A stretch of 64,000 nt of DNA from positions 1,178,001 to 1,242,000 of the forward strand of contig ML133499.1 in the NCBI GenBank assembly GCA_003864495.1, written 5' to 3'. How positions within the stretch are numbered: position 1 is the stretch's first letter; each line of letters opens with the position of its first letter. Position numbers and translations under genes: made by a program. Shown one piece after another: positions 42,019-54,407 of the stretch. The notes under the pieces were generated by a model, which ran no database searches, was not told the origin of the DNA, and worked only from the letters and a program-made list of their open reading frames with translations. This DNA is from Nemopilema nomurai (taxonomy: Eukaryota; Cnidaria; Scyphozoa; Rhizostomeae; Rhizostomatidae).

Positions 42019-45000
42019 TCACTTCTTCTTGAAGAAACTCATTAGCGAACTTTGGGTCCTCTGTTTTGAAGCTTCGGCCTTCATCTTTTTGTTTTCGGCC
42101 GTGATTTCTTTCGGTTTCTTGTGAACTGCATCATTTGGGGCCGCTTTTGTTTTGGCCTCTGTTTCACTCTCCTCCGAAGCGGACTCGGACTCGTAAACTT
42201 TCTCGGTCACTGAAACAGATAATTACCACATTAAACGACCTGACAAAACTAATCAACTGAATTTCATTTATCAATCTGACTTCACTAGACAACCCGACTT
42301 TAAAAAAGGACCTGACTTCACTTATCATTCTGACTACACTAGACAACCTGACTAAACTAGACGACCCGACTTTAAAAAAGGACCTGACTTCACTTATCAT
42401 TCTGACTTAACTAGAAAACCTGACTACACTAGACGACCCGACTTTAAAAAAGGACCTGACTTCACCTGTCAATCTGACTTCACTTCACCTGTCAATCTGA
42501 CTTCACTAGACAACCTGACTACACTCTACACTAGACGACTCGACTTTAAAAAAGGACCTGACTTCACTTATCAATCTGACTACACTAGACAACCTGACTA
42601 AACTAGACGACCCGACTTTAAAAAAGGACCTAACTTCACTTATCATTCTGACTTAACTAGAAAACCTGACTACACTAGACGTCCCAACTTTAAAAAAGGA
42701 CCTGACTTCACTTGTCAATCTGACTACACTAGACAACCTGACTATTCTAGACGACCCGACTTCAAAAATTGGCCTGACTTCATACATAAATCTGACTACA
42801 TTTGGCGACCTGAGAACAGTATGATCTTATTATACCAAACAACGTAACTATATTAATCGACCTAGCTATATCAAACTCAAATTGTTTCACTTGTTCAATA
42901 AAAAGGGAAAAAAATATTGATAAGTATTTGTGACAAGTGAAGATTCCTAGAAAAAATGTCCGACCAAAAACGCACCCATGTATCCATCGTCGTTCATGAA
43001 AGTTTTGGATTTCATAACTTTCCTTCTGATTCGTCTTTTCTCATGCAGCTTAGTCTCCTCTATGACGTCATGCCCTGATGGTGGAATCTCCGACTCTAAA
43101 ATGGATGCTAGGGTGATAAATTTTGGAGAGAATAAAGAGAGCGAAGATTGTGAACTTTTCTAATATAAAAGTGATGATTGATAACGATAAATTTTAATTT
43201 AGTGGTAACTGAGGTGTTATACGTATTAATAGACGAGATGATACTACAGGCTTAAAGAAGAATGCGATAATTCATCTTTTGGAGGTTATGTCGAAAACAA
43301 TTTAATGCTCAAACTTCCTACATTAAAATATATCTAGACTTCTACCGGAAATAACTGCCGTCAAATTGATGCAAGAATCTCTATCCTTCATCAATATTGG
43401 AATTTAGGCTCAAATTTCCTTAAAAAACCATTAGCCGACAGTTTTCGCTACCATGCAATGGCAGTGCATAAGATTCAAATTTTTATTCTTCGCAAAAATC
43501 CCTGATTTCAGCTGCAACCAAAGCAAGGAATACCTTGTTTTGAAATAAGATATGGTTTTATAGTTCCTAAAAGTGCGAAGTCTTCTCTGTTTACAGTCTC
43601 TTCTGTTTAGGAAAAGGAATTTTGCCCTTGTATTTTGATGCAATTGTAAACGCACGTATAATTTCTCTTGACATTTGCTTCTGTTGCCCAAACAACGAAG
43701 TTTTTACATTGTTTAGCCAAGAATTGGTTTAGTTTGCACAACAAAGACAAAACTAAATATTTTCTTAACACCTTCAAACTCTAGCTGCCATGTAAAGAGA
43801 AAAATAGCTTTAAAAATATCATTGCGGTATGAACAAATGTCATAACAAACCTTCACTGTTGCCTATCCCTCCTTCTTCGCCTGTGACGTCATCGGTTTTT
43901 TGAGAAGATTCCTCACTAGAAAAGCGCGTGCTGGCTTCCTCCTCCGTCCGCTGCTTTTTCGCCTTCTTCGACCGCTGCGTTGCACTCGTTTCTTCAAATT
44001 CTAAAGGCTGCTCTTTCTTCCGCTTCTCCCCTGAAAGTCGAGCCAACCAAATATTATATAAAAAAAACACACTATCAAACAATTCATTCCACACCCTGAT
44101 TACGTACAGCGTTCTGTATCTTGAAAATGTTTTCTCTCCTTGACGCAAACAATTATTGCACATTTAAATGCACGAACAAATACCAGGGCCCTACCAAGTT
44201 AAAAATGTCCGAACTTGAAAATAATTTTCTTAGAAGCTGCTCACAAGTTTCAGGCGATAAAGCTATGACCTACCTCTGGTGAATTCTTTGATTTCTTCTT
44301 TCTGGCCTGAAACATAAAAATGGGGTGAAACAAACCCGAGCTGGCATGAAATGAAACAAAACAAGATTATTCAGGTATTCAAGAAAGGCCTTTACAGTGA
44401 GAAAGTATAGTTATTGATGGATCTTGAAGGATACAGTATAAGCCCGCATGTAAGGACGACAAGACATCCAATATGACGTACCTGTCACTTTTTTCCTCCC
44501 CTCTCGATACTTTGATGAAAGATTCAAAATCCTAAAATATCAACCAAAAAGAAAACTTTTGAAATTCTGTCCCAATTTTCACTGCACGTATGGCGGCAAA
44601 TTTAACCGCAACGCCGTTTAGTACAAAGCTTTCTTGAAATGATCGCAAGAAAACCAAACGTGCTCGTGTTAGAATTGCATTTTACAACGCTAGCATCTTG
44701 CAAGACCTTGAAACATTATTCTGCTAATCCCTGCCGCAACTAATTCGCTTGGCCTGGACATTTAACACCACTGCAAGCTTGATTCAGTGCAATAAAGTGG
44801 TCTGCTTTTTTACCGCGCGGTTACAGCAAAATCTAGCGTCAATACGTTCTGTTCTTCAGACCTGTAGCGTTCAGTTACAGGAACGGAGGTGGCGCCAGAA
44901 ACCTGCCGACACGGGGATTCGAGCTTCCGACAGGGGGGTTAAAATGACGAAAATATGCACATTTCCTATGTTACTTTGTCAAATTTACTCCGACAATAAC

Positions 45001-48000
45001 CAAACATTTCCTCCAATGAGGAGGGGAGGGTGGATGCTTTCAACCGAAGAGATTCAGTTAACCTAGCTCTCCCCTGACTCCATTACAGTACAGAAACACA
45101 TCATCAAGAAACACTTATTCCTAATACGCTTCGATGTGGTGAATTATTGCGAACAATATAAACTCTTTAGATTGTTTTACTATTAATACAAGATAGAATT
45201 GTCTCCCTGTCTCTCTCTAGCCGTCATATCTGTTCCGGTCACAGGCCGAGGGCTTCCCGCAACTTCCCTTCTACAACTCCAAAAGGACACCAAATACATA
45301 ATCACACATTGACATAAAAAATGAAAGCTTAAAAATTTCATCGCCACCCTATTTATCATTACTGTTAACAACATTATTCCTATTAATAATGTTGCTGTTA
45401 TTTTTATTATTTTCACGATTGTAAAGATTATTTTTGCTATTGTACTTACATCATCTGACTCGCTTTCCTCGACCTCGGCTTTCCTAAAGTGAAAAAATAC
45501 AAATAGTTGCAGCTGAGATGTCACAGAAACAAAATCTTTTTGGAAAAAGACAACAATTTCAGGCGGCTTGATCTGGTAAGAAAATTTTTCTTAGATATTT
45601 CCTTCAATGAGAAGTTCCCTACTACTTCTATTATTCTATGATTGTACATAGATTTACCATTTTCAACGTGGCGTTAAATCTTTTTTTAACATCTTTGCTT
45701 TCAAACAAGTCCTTGACAGAAAATAGATTCACTTAATTTGAACCAAAAGACCATTACAATCCTGTCATTTCTCACAGTGGTTGGCGTCATTTAAATGTAC
45801 TTGGAAGCAAAAAAATTAAGAAGATATCTGCATTTAATATAATTGAAAAAGTAGTCACATTTAAAATGGCCTAACATAAGGCAGAGGAAACGAGGTCACA
45901 TGAAAATGTAGTTTCTAAAAATACAGCAAATGCTCCTTGTCATAGAAGATAGAAAATGGCTAGTAGAAACATAAGGGAAGAATAATGAAGAACAAAAAAC
46001 ACAAGCTGTGGATATTACAAAGAAGGCAAAAATATAGAAACTTGCTTTTTCTTGCCATCTTCACCATCTTCATCCTTGGACCTCTTTGCCTTCTTTGATG
46101 GCTGTTTCTCTTTTATCAAGCTCTCATCTTCTTTCGTCTTCACCTCCTCTTTAACTTTCTTCTTCGCCTTTTTGTCTGACCTCTTAGTCTTATCTTCACA
46201 AGGAGCCTTGGCCTGCTCAACCTCTTTACCGGAAGCGGCCTCGCTATGAGATTTAGTCGCTACTTTCTCTTGCTCTATTTCCACGTCTTTCGAAGCTTTG
46301 GCATGTGACTTATTTTGAGCTGAAAAACCATAGCAGTGATTATAAACATAGGATTATTAGGCAAGATATCATAAGCTTTGTAGTTTTTGAATAAAAATTG
46401 CTACCTTAATAGTGAAAAGGGAACCTTAGAAATTCGGAAATCAAATTCGAAAGACTACTTGTGGATCTTTCTGTAAGGGCATGGAAACAATTTTTGGTAG
46501 CAATACGTTAAAATATTACTGTGAATCGAAATGGCTCTTTTATTTAGTTTAACAACAACCTTACAGTTAAATTTGTTGTTACAAGTTTTATGAACGATCC
46601 CATTACAATAAAAACTGGAAACCTAGACTAGAAACCTCTTGCTAAAAAGAATGCGCTTTGCGGCAAATTGAGGCTTCGTTAAAAGAAACAATAACAGTTT
46701 TTTATATCCCGGAATGTATCGTAGCAGATTAACTTAAAACACTTAATGACATTTTCCTCGTCTTATTTCATGCAACGCCATTCCAAGAGAAGCTAGACAC
46801 AGAAAACTGTGATCAAATCGCTAAAAAAACTTCTGTCACGCTTAGAACAATAATTCTCTTTCATTTAGAGAATTGTCAATTAAAATTAACCAACAGGAAA
46901 ACACTTTATAAAGGCCCATCTCGGGGGGGGGGGACTCGGGTGCACACGTCGCAATTCGTCTAAATTCGAGGCGAAAATGATGGGGGGATGATGTTGATGA
47001 GATGTGAATCAATTGTTGCCAACATAGACATTTCCCATAGGTATAAGGGTATTTCAAATCATTGAAAACTACACTTAAAAGGCGTGCCTATATTTAAAAG
47101 GGCGTGGTCAACAAAATTTGCTGGATGGCGCTATCACTGAAAAGTAGCCTAGCCAGGATTGATTCCTTGGAAGGAGGGTAAAGGGGGATTCTATTTCTTG
47201 AATCATTGTTATGCCACCAAAGATATGTATGATTACAAAGTACAGCGATATTTGGAGTCACTAAAGCATTCAGTGGTATTAATCACTTGCCAAACTAAAT
47301 AGCGGTTGGCCAAAACTTGTGAATAGGAAGAACTGTAAATTTGATCCACATGGAATTGAAGACTTCCTTGTGAAAACCGGCAGATCGGTTACATAAAAGC
47401 AAAGGAAGTTTCCTCTAAAGACTTACAGAGGTCAGACAGGAATATTGTTTTCTAGGTCGCACAGTGTCTAGAACTAGGCTGGTATTTTGTGGTGGATGTA
47501 AAAAGACTCTATGATGTACGGAGCGATTGAGAATGAATTCATAAGGGACAATCAGTCTCATGCGAAAGATGCATTCAAATTGGAGGCCGAGAGGGGACGT
47601 AATTATTGTGGAGTGCTTTTCAGAAGCGACAGAATTCTGAAATTTTTCATCTCACTGTTTTATGGAATAACACCAAGAAGAGGAAGGACAGGATTCTGGT
47701 ATCTATTTCCATCCGTGTTGGTTGCAGTTTTCCAGTGGTACGCTGTTTTCATGTATGTGTACATGATTTTCGGGGTGTGGAATAGTACAGATGATCATTA
47801 CGGGTCCAACACCAGAGAAAACCGTTCTGCATGCGTGTCATGCTCTCTTTGTAAGAAGGAAGCAACCAACGTCGCAAATAATGGCACATGCAAGGCTAGT
47901 ATCCCAACAGAGACGGCAGTTTTGCTTCTCGGTCTTGTCTTTTCTGGCGCCATGACAACGACTTTTGGTGCGTTGTACTTCAAAGCCAACCATGTGTTTT

Positions 48001-51000
48001 TTGCGCGCAAAGGAATCAGTGAGTTCGACTTAATACCACGGATAAACAGCGATTTTCTGGATCATGAAAGTTGTACTTCTAGCACCGACTGGCTGAAAAC
48101 TAATGTGATGTTTCTAACTGGCCTGGTTGTTATGACTTTTGCAATATTTACTGACCAGTTCTACAACACATTCTACAATTTCATTGGCATTCATTGTTTC
48201 TTGATTCAGGACAAACAAATCACAAACGCTCTTTATTATCTGGCACTGGGCGGGCTTTTTTGGGGCTATGGCGCAACTATTTGCGCGCATGCAGCCTCTT
48301 TCACGTGATGACGCTAACAATCATATCTCGCATCGACTTCAAAGAAAGAATCATCACTTCCTGTCCAACTTCACGTTCGGAGATTCTGAGACACAGCAAG
48401 GAACTCTACGGTACAAATCAGAACTTCTTTCAAAATTTCGATACTGGTTTTTATCACACAATATAGTCTCCTTGCCCTATTGACTGCCATTGTTTACGAG
48501 TGGCTCAAAATTGTAAAGGGTAACAACATGAAAGTACCAAAATCATGCCAAATAAACCTATTCATGTCACAGTTATCTGGTACCCTGGTCATCATCTACA
48601 AGTTCGCTTTCCCCATACTTTCTGCAAGTATGGTGACAAATCGCTTTAGAAAACTCTATTTGAACCTGGCTACCAGCAATAACGTGAATGGCGTCAACCT
48701 TCTGGAATGTTTGGAAATGTCAAAGAACATTGGTTTTGAGCTGTTTTCCATACGCATAACTCCCCAATTTGCCATTACAGTAGTCTTTTCATGTCTAATT
48801 GGCATCCTAAAGTTTGTGTCGTACACTGGTTAACTCAGGTACGAGTCTCGAAAACTCAGAGGGCAAGGATTCATTGGGAATAAAGCAAATATCTGAAAGC
48901 GGGAAGAACCATTCCATGGTGGGAGCGGAGGAGCATGCTCCGCGTGCAAGAAGGCTCGTTGGTATAAATACTTGTCATAAAGAGCGCCACCATGAAGATA
49001 CTCAAAAGGAGATTCAAGTCATCGTAGCATTAGCTGAGGGCTACCATTTAACTGAGACATCGTTTATCAAGCTTGCTTTTATAATTCATTTTATCTTAGA
49101 CCATAGGCATAACCGGACGTAACAGTGGCTGGTTTATTAAGAGACTGGCTTCAATGTGCGAGAAGGGCTGGTGCACCTAGCAAGCCCACTTCCTGGAATC
49201 TTAGCTTAAGACTTAGGGCCTTGACGTAAATGGGGCAAGACAGGTTGGGTTATAGTCGTAAGTCAGTTTTTTTTAGTAATTTAATTGTCTTGGAAGGTAT
49301 TGTTTTGATGTAAGAGGGTGGGATTAATAGAGACTGGCTTTAATAGAGGCTGGCTTTCAATAGAGGCTGGCTTTAAATAGAAGCTGGCTTTTAATAGAGG
49401 CTGGCTCTAGGTAGAGGCTGGTTACAAGACGCCAATTTGAATTATTTTCCAAAGTTTCCTTTAAGGTTTTTCTGCATTTCTGCTACTAGGGTAGAAGTGT
49501 GGACTGAAGCTTGCAGTGTGTTCATGCTAGGCATTAACGTCTTGAATTGCACTTTACATAAATAAATGATAGAGAGATTCGAAAAAGTATTACATGTATT
49601 TCCATTTATAAAGATAACAGGAAAAAATGTTGGGAAAAAATTTAAAAAAATCTGTCTTTTTGCAAATTCAGTTGTGCTTGAATCCTTTGCTGCAATTTTG
49701 AGGTCTCTTGTTTTGATTTCTAAACACGGACGCTTTAGAAAAAATACCAAGTAAGGCTGTCGCTCGGTACTTTCAGAAAAGTCATGCCTGCACCAAAAAG
49801 TTATAGGTATTGCTAGTGATGAAATTTTTAACAAAAGCAGCCACTTGATTATTAATCTGGAAACCTGGTAACTACTGGGAAGTGACAAGCAGATATTGGC
49901 TGAACGAAGTGGAAACACACACTACCTTGTGCTGGTTTACCGAAGAATGAAGGCTCTGTCTTCTCATTTTTATTGTGTTTGGATTTTTCTTCTTCTGTTT
50001 GTTGACCTTTCACTGGCTTTTTCTGAAAAGAAGATTTGCAGACAAAATATTCTTAACGATCTCAATCAATGCAGGTCTTGCAGTTTGTATTTGCAAGTGG
50101 AGGGAGGGGGAACAAAATATGAATGTTATCAAACGGCTTAGTCAAGACAGTCACCCCTAAATATAATAGTAATAAAATCGTGGTCAGTGCCCTATTAGGC
50201 AACTAATTTACAGAAAACTTTTTTTATTTTCCTTCTTAATGGCCTTAAAATGTTTTGCACTACAAGAAAGTGAAAGAGCCATGGCACCAGGGTTTCGCCT
50301 GCCCAGAAGTAACCAACACACAATATGGTGATGAAGTGACAAGACCTTGAATATCATTATGCTTAAAATCTTTGTTATGCAAACACATCAATTCTTTATT
50401 AATTAATATTGAGTGGCTGATCACATATTCTCAAAACAGATTGCTCACCTGCTCATCTGAAGGTGCTTTCTTCTGGGTTTTGCTATTTCCACCAAAAAAC
50501 GAAGCACTTGTTACTTGCTTTTTGGTTGCAGCAGAAGATTGCTTTAAAGGGGCCTAGCGAAAAATTTCAAACAACTGTTTGTGTCAACTTCGTAAACATT
50601 GTTGATGAACATGCAGTTCCACCTTCTCTTACAATCTGCAACTGTGATGTTTTGGGGTGCAAAGGGGACTATTTAAAAACATCAAAACGAGTCTGATCAC
50701 AGGTAAACTTTCCCATTTGGTTTGGGAAAGTTATCATCAAGGGTCAGCCCATCTAGCAGCACAAGGGCCAGGTATAACAGTTCATTAAAGCTGAACTTGT
50801 GTTTTAAAAATATAATTCTCTGGTTTCTAAAACTAGTGTCAACTCGAGTAAAAAAGGGCCCCGAATTAATGGCTCTCTAAATTTGATAGCGAAATATCCA
50901 TGTGAGAATTAGCAAAAAAATCAGAAGTAAGCAAATCAGAGGAACAATCAACTGATGGGTTTAAAAAAGACTTCAAAAGAGGCCAAGCTTTTTATCACCT

Positions 51001-54000
51001 CCATACAAAAGCAAGATACACAAAGAACTCAAATGGGCCTACTTAATGTTTGATGACATGTTGATGCTTTGAGAGAAATGAGAGAAGATTTGAGCTCACA
51101 GATCTTAAAGCTCACCTCTTTAATACTATCCTCTGTTGTTTCTATGGGAATGAAAACAATATTAAAGTCACTCTGAAAGCTAATACGAAGCTATAAAAAA
51201 TTGAAAGTTTACAATCAGCTTTAGAAAAATTGGATATGCTACGTAAAGATAAGGGTAACAAAAACAGAAGACAGAGAAAGGACAGGAATGACTTTAAACA
51301 CAGATTCAAACAGCACATTTTCAGGTAACAGGCTATTTTATACCTATCAATTTACAATCGAAAAAATTAGCAATGTGAAGAAATTCAGAGTTCCTCACTT
51401 TGAGATGAACTATGCACGCCATTTGGCAAGACTGGTTGCAATACTTTTGCCTGTCTCCTGCGAAGTGCTGCATCACTTAATTTTGCTTCCTGGCAGTGGA
51501 TATGGCTCCAGTTGCACAGTTCAAAAAGAGAGTCCTTCACCATATCATGATCAGTGTCGTGCAAAACCTCAAAGTTCTACAAAAAAGATATTAAATAAAT
51601 TAGAAATATCGCTAGTTAGTTAACATATGGGAATGGGTTATTATATCCAGCATGCAATGCTATTTTTAGAGAAACTTAAACTATTTAAAGAGAAGATGTA
51701 TATAAATATTGGAATTCAACATCCTGGACTTCTCAGAAAAGATATGCTGAAAATTATAATGAATAATGGTTTACTTTCTTAAATAGTATTATACCGTCAA
51801 GAAAATTTCAAGGCTACGAAAAACAATGCAGTTGGTGAACAAAACTGAATGAATTCAAAAAGTCTCAGGCTCAGAAATTCAAAAAGTCAAAATAGTTTTA
51901 TCAGCCTTGAGTTCAATTTCCCATAAAAAATTTGAAAATTTTTAGAATTGGATCATTTCCTTATTGTGACAGATCTGGCTTCACAGTATTCCGTTACCTT
52001 TAGTTTTGATTTCTGCACACTGTAAATATGGCAACATGTTAATTGACTAAATGCTTTTTTCGTGTCTAGAAAGAAGGAGGTAATTTGCAACTTTAATAAT
52101 GACAATGATTTTACTAAGAAGTTTTCTCGTGTGAGGTCAATTTAAAAATTACTTTTTCTGGCAATTATTTCCTTATCTTACATATCTACTCAATGAATTA
52201 CAGTGTATGTTATTTAAAATCAAAGAAGTGTTACTAAACCATATCAAATATCCATATCAAAACCAGAACTTCTAATACAAAAACAGAAGAAAGATACATT
52301 TTCAAATTGTATGTGCGCTATTGCCACAAAATAAGGAATAGGCCTAAAGGACACTGATGTCTGCAAAAGTGAACAATGTCCATTCTGCCTTTCCCTAGTC
52401 AGTGCTATCACTTGATTTCCATCCTGTACCTATGAATTTGACCAATCACAAAGCTAGGTTATCACTATTAAATCATTTCTGGGTTTATAAAAAAACTAAA
52501 AAAAAAATAAAGGGATTGGCAGATTGCTATCAACAGCTTTTGTCCCAAAACTGACATGTGACTAAAAAGTGATAATCAGCTTTGTGATTGGCCAAATTCA
52601 TAGATACAGAATGCAATTGGGGCAGCAAAGAACAAAGAGAACTTAAATCCCATGCTTTATTCATTCACTCTAGCTTTGAAGTACAGATTTTGGTTTTGAT
52701 ATGAACCATGCACTTTGTAAACAAATTATCAATAAACCAAAAATTATAGATGTCCACAGACCTGTATGAAAAAGCACGAAACAAGGAATAAATAAAAACA
52801 AACCTTCTAAATTATCTTTTGTTGCTAATAAAAACTTGTATCCCTTTAAAAAGAAAATTGCAGGCAAAAGAAGTTTAGTACTTTTAGTACTTTTAGAAGA
52901 GAAAGCAATAATAAAGTGTTTAGAAACAAAATCAAGTATTTGTAGAAAATCAAGTACTCTACTAAAAAAAACTGTAGCTCAATCAACATAGATTATCTTT
53001 GGGTTTCTTACCAAGCCTGCTTCTGTTAGCTTCCCACCAATGAGAAAAGTTATACTTAGTTGAATGCCTTTTGATTCCTGCTGATCAACAAAATTCTGCA
53101 ACATCCTATCCAGAAGAATCATGCAAATAATAATGATAATAATAATAATGATAATAAAATAATGTTAGGTGCCTACTCAAAAGACATATGAAGTAAAATT
53201 TGTAAACAATGAATAAATTCAATAAAAATTAAGTAAAGCCTAGAAAACCAATTATGAATAAAGTTCAAGGAATGGAAAACAAAATGATAAACATTTAAAC
53301 AAACAGATTAGTTGACAAGAAATTCAAATAGCTCAAACACATTTCAAACTCTTTCAGCTTCTAAATACATGTATCAACTTATTTTTACTATATTACTAGC
53401 TATATTAGTAACTTCATTATATCATCATTCAAATAGCTCTCATACTCAAAATCAAAACAAAACCATACTCTTTAGATCTATTGGCAGGAACTTTTAACAA
53501 ATTCGAGAGTCCTTTGTATGTAACCTAGAATTAAAAACAGAACAGTTATGACTTGCTTGCATTTTGGAGGATCTTCATAGTAAAAGCCAGACCACGCTGA
53601 TAAGCATCATTGAAATGTAGCTCTTTGGCTACATTTTGCAGAAAGGGATACTGGAAAAACAGCTAGACAAATTGCTATAAAAGAAATCCTGCAAGATAGT
53701 GATTTATAATGAAATCAGAAATCTGAAGTAGGTGATGAAAAATCACATTGAATACCCAGAAAATAACATATTAAGGTCCTTTAAGCTCTGTCTTTTGAGA
53801 CTGTGAGGAAACCGTTTTGAGACCTCTCATACAAGGCAGAAGGCTGCATATTTCATTAATGAGGGTTCCAAATTCTATTAATTTAATTGCATGGGAACAT
53901 CTACCTTAAAAATGAATTGTGGTTGCAGCAACCTTGGAGTTTTTCTTGAAATCGCACATAAACCACATTCTTTCGTATTTACAAATTTTTTCTCGAAACA

Positions 54001-54407
54001 TTTATAATTATTTGTTGAAGAAATTGTAGACCTTCGCTGTATTAACATGAAAGGTCATGATTTTATTCAGCGCTGCTTTGTTTTGTTTACAATGAGAAAA
54101 CCGTCTAGCAGCACACATATTTAAAGATGAATGGACCTAATGTTCTGATACCGATATGACAAATTTAGTAGATGATTTAAAAGATAATAGTGAGGATGCT
54201 TCTAGAAATATCCCGAGCTCGCGAGATGATGGTGGTGGGTAAGGGAAGACAGCTAACTAGGTTCCACCAATAAGAAACAAACGAAAGATCGCAGCACTAA
54301 AATACCTGATTTAGAATCAATAAAATCTTTTGGATACTTACAATCTTGTTTTCGTCATTAACAAATTCATCGAGGTTTTCCAAATACAGTTCATCTTGAT
54401 CCGCCAT
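42019..54407 (-). CDS. POLD3: DNA polymerase delta subunit 3 (p66)
   Basis: Exons in transcript order: 54407-54342, 53524-53469, 53105-53012, 52843-52804, 52012-51998, 51844-51795, 51576-51399, 51141-51116, 50553-50449, 50022-49941, 46319-46065, 45483-45450, 44531-44482, 44306-44274, 44030-43851, 43095-42976, 42209-42019. They total 1575 nt (524 aa; the human protein is 466 aa). It links polymerase delta to PCNA. The N-terminus (MADQDELYLENLDEFV; VTYKGLSNLLKVPANRSKE; a DTDHDMVKD block) matches the winged-helix domain that binds POLD2. The middle is Lys/Glu-rich and disordered, as in other animals. The end has TEKVYESES and a PIP box QSSLMSFF (42031-42054). The exons at 46065, 45450, 44482 and 44274 are assigned mainly by splice phase. 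The short exons at 52012 and 51844 are conserved only weakly. Confidence 0.9.
42230..42810. repeat. ~72-bp satellite-like array in the last POLD3 intron
   Basis: About eight units built from CTAGACGACCCGACTTTAAA and GACCTGACTTCACTTATC, each containing shorter TGACTNNACTAGAC sub-repeats. It begins about 20 bp upstream of the terminal exon's acceptor on the minus strand. Confidence 0.92.
47511..48833 (+). pseudogene. Multi-pass membrane receptor-like gene, interrupted; nested in a POLD3 intron
   Basis: A 265-codon frame (47511-48308) and a 117-residue frame (48480-48833, same phase) flank about 170 bp where the frame is broken. Hydrophobic segments in the first part: FPSVLVAVFQWYAVFMYVYM, TAVLLLGLVFSGAMTTTFGA, VMFLTGLVVMTFAIF, and NALYYLALGGLFWGYGATIC. 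The second part adds two or three, for about seven in total. In the gap, receptor-like peptide continues in the other two frames (HVMTLTIISRIDF, then LRYKSELLSKFRYWFLSHN). This suggests three single-base losses between about 48290 and 48480. A 162-bp GT-AG intron (48305-48466) would also restore one frame. The architecture recalls invertebrate gustatory-receptor-like proteins, but I cannot confirm the family. It lies opposite POLD3 between its exons 10 and 11. Confidence 0.6.
49327..49430. repeat. ~20-bp tandem repeat
   Basis: Five units of the form AATAGAGGCTGGCTTT in a POLD3 intron; single related units occur at about 49140. Confidence 0.75.
50095..50230. repeat. Dispersed repeat, copy 2
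   Basis: Matches the copy at 37541-37660 (CACCCCTAAATATAATAGTA, TCGTGGTCAGTGCCCTATTA), preceded by a G-rich tract in both. Lies in POLD3 intron 9. Confidence 0.65.
52404..52628. repeat. Inverted-repeat element in POLD3 intron 4
   Basis: Arms at about 52404-52466 and 52566-52628 are inverted copies (left CTATGAATTTGACCAATCAC, right GTGATTGGCCAAATTCATAG). About 100 bp of AT-rich sequence separates them. Probably a MITE; no target duplication identified. Confidence 0.65.

Noticed and set aside
51998..52075. Longer reading through KSKLKVTEYCEARS as a POLD3 exon
   Set aside because: It resembles the vertebrate sequence at KSKL but cannot join either neighbour in phase; the 15-nt exon plus 51795-51844 does.
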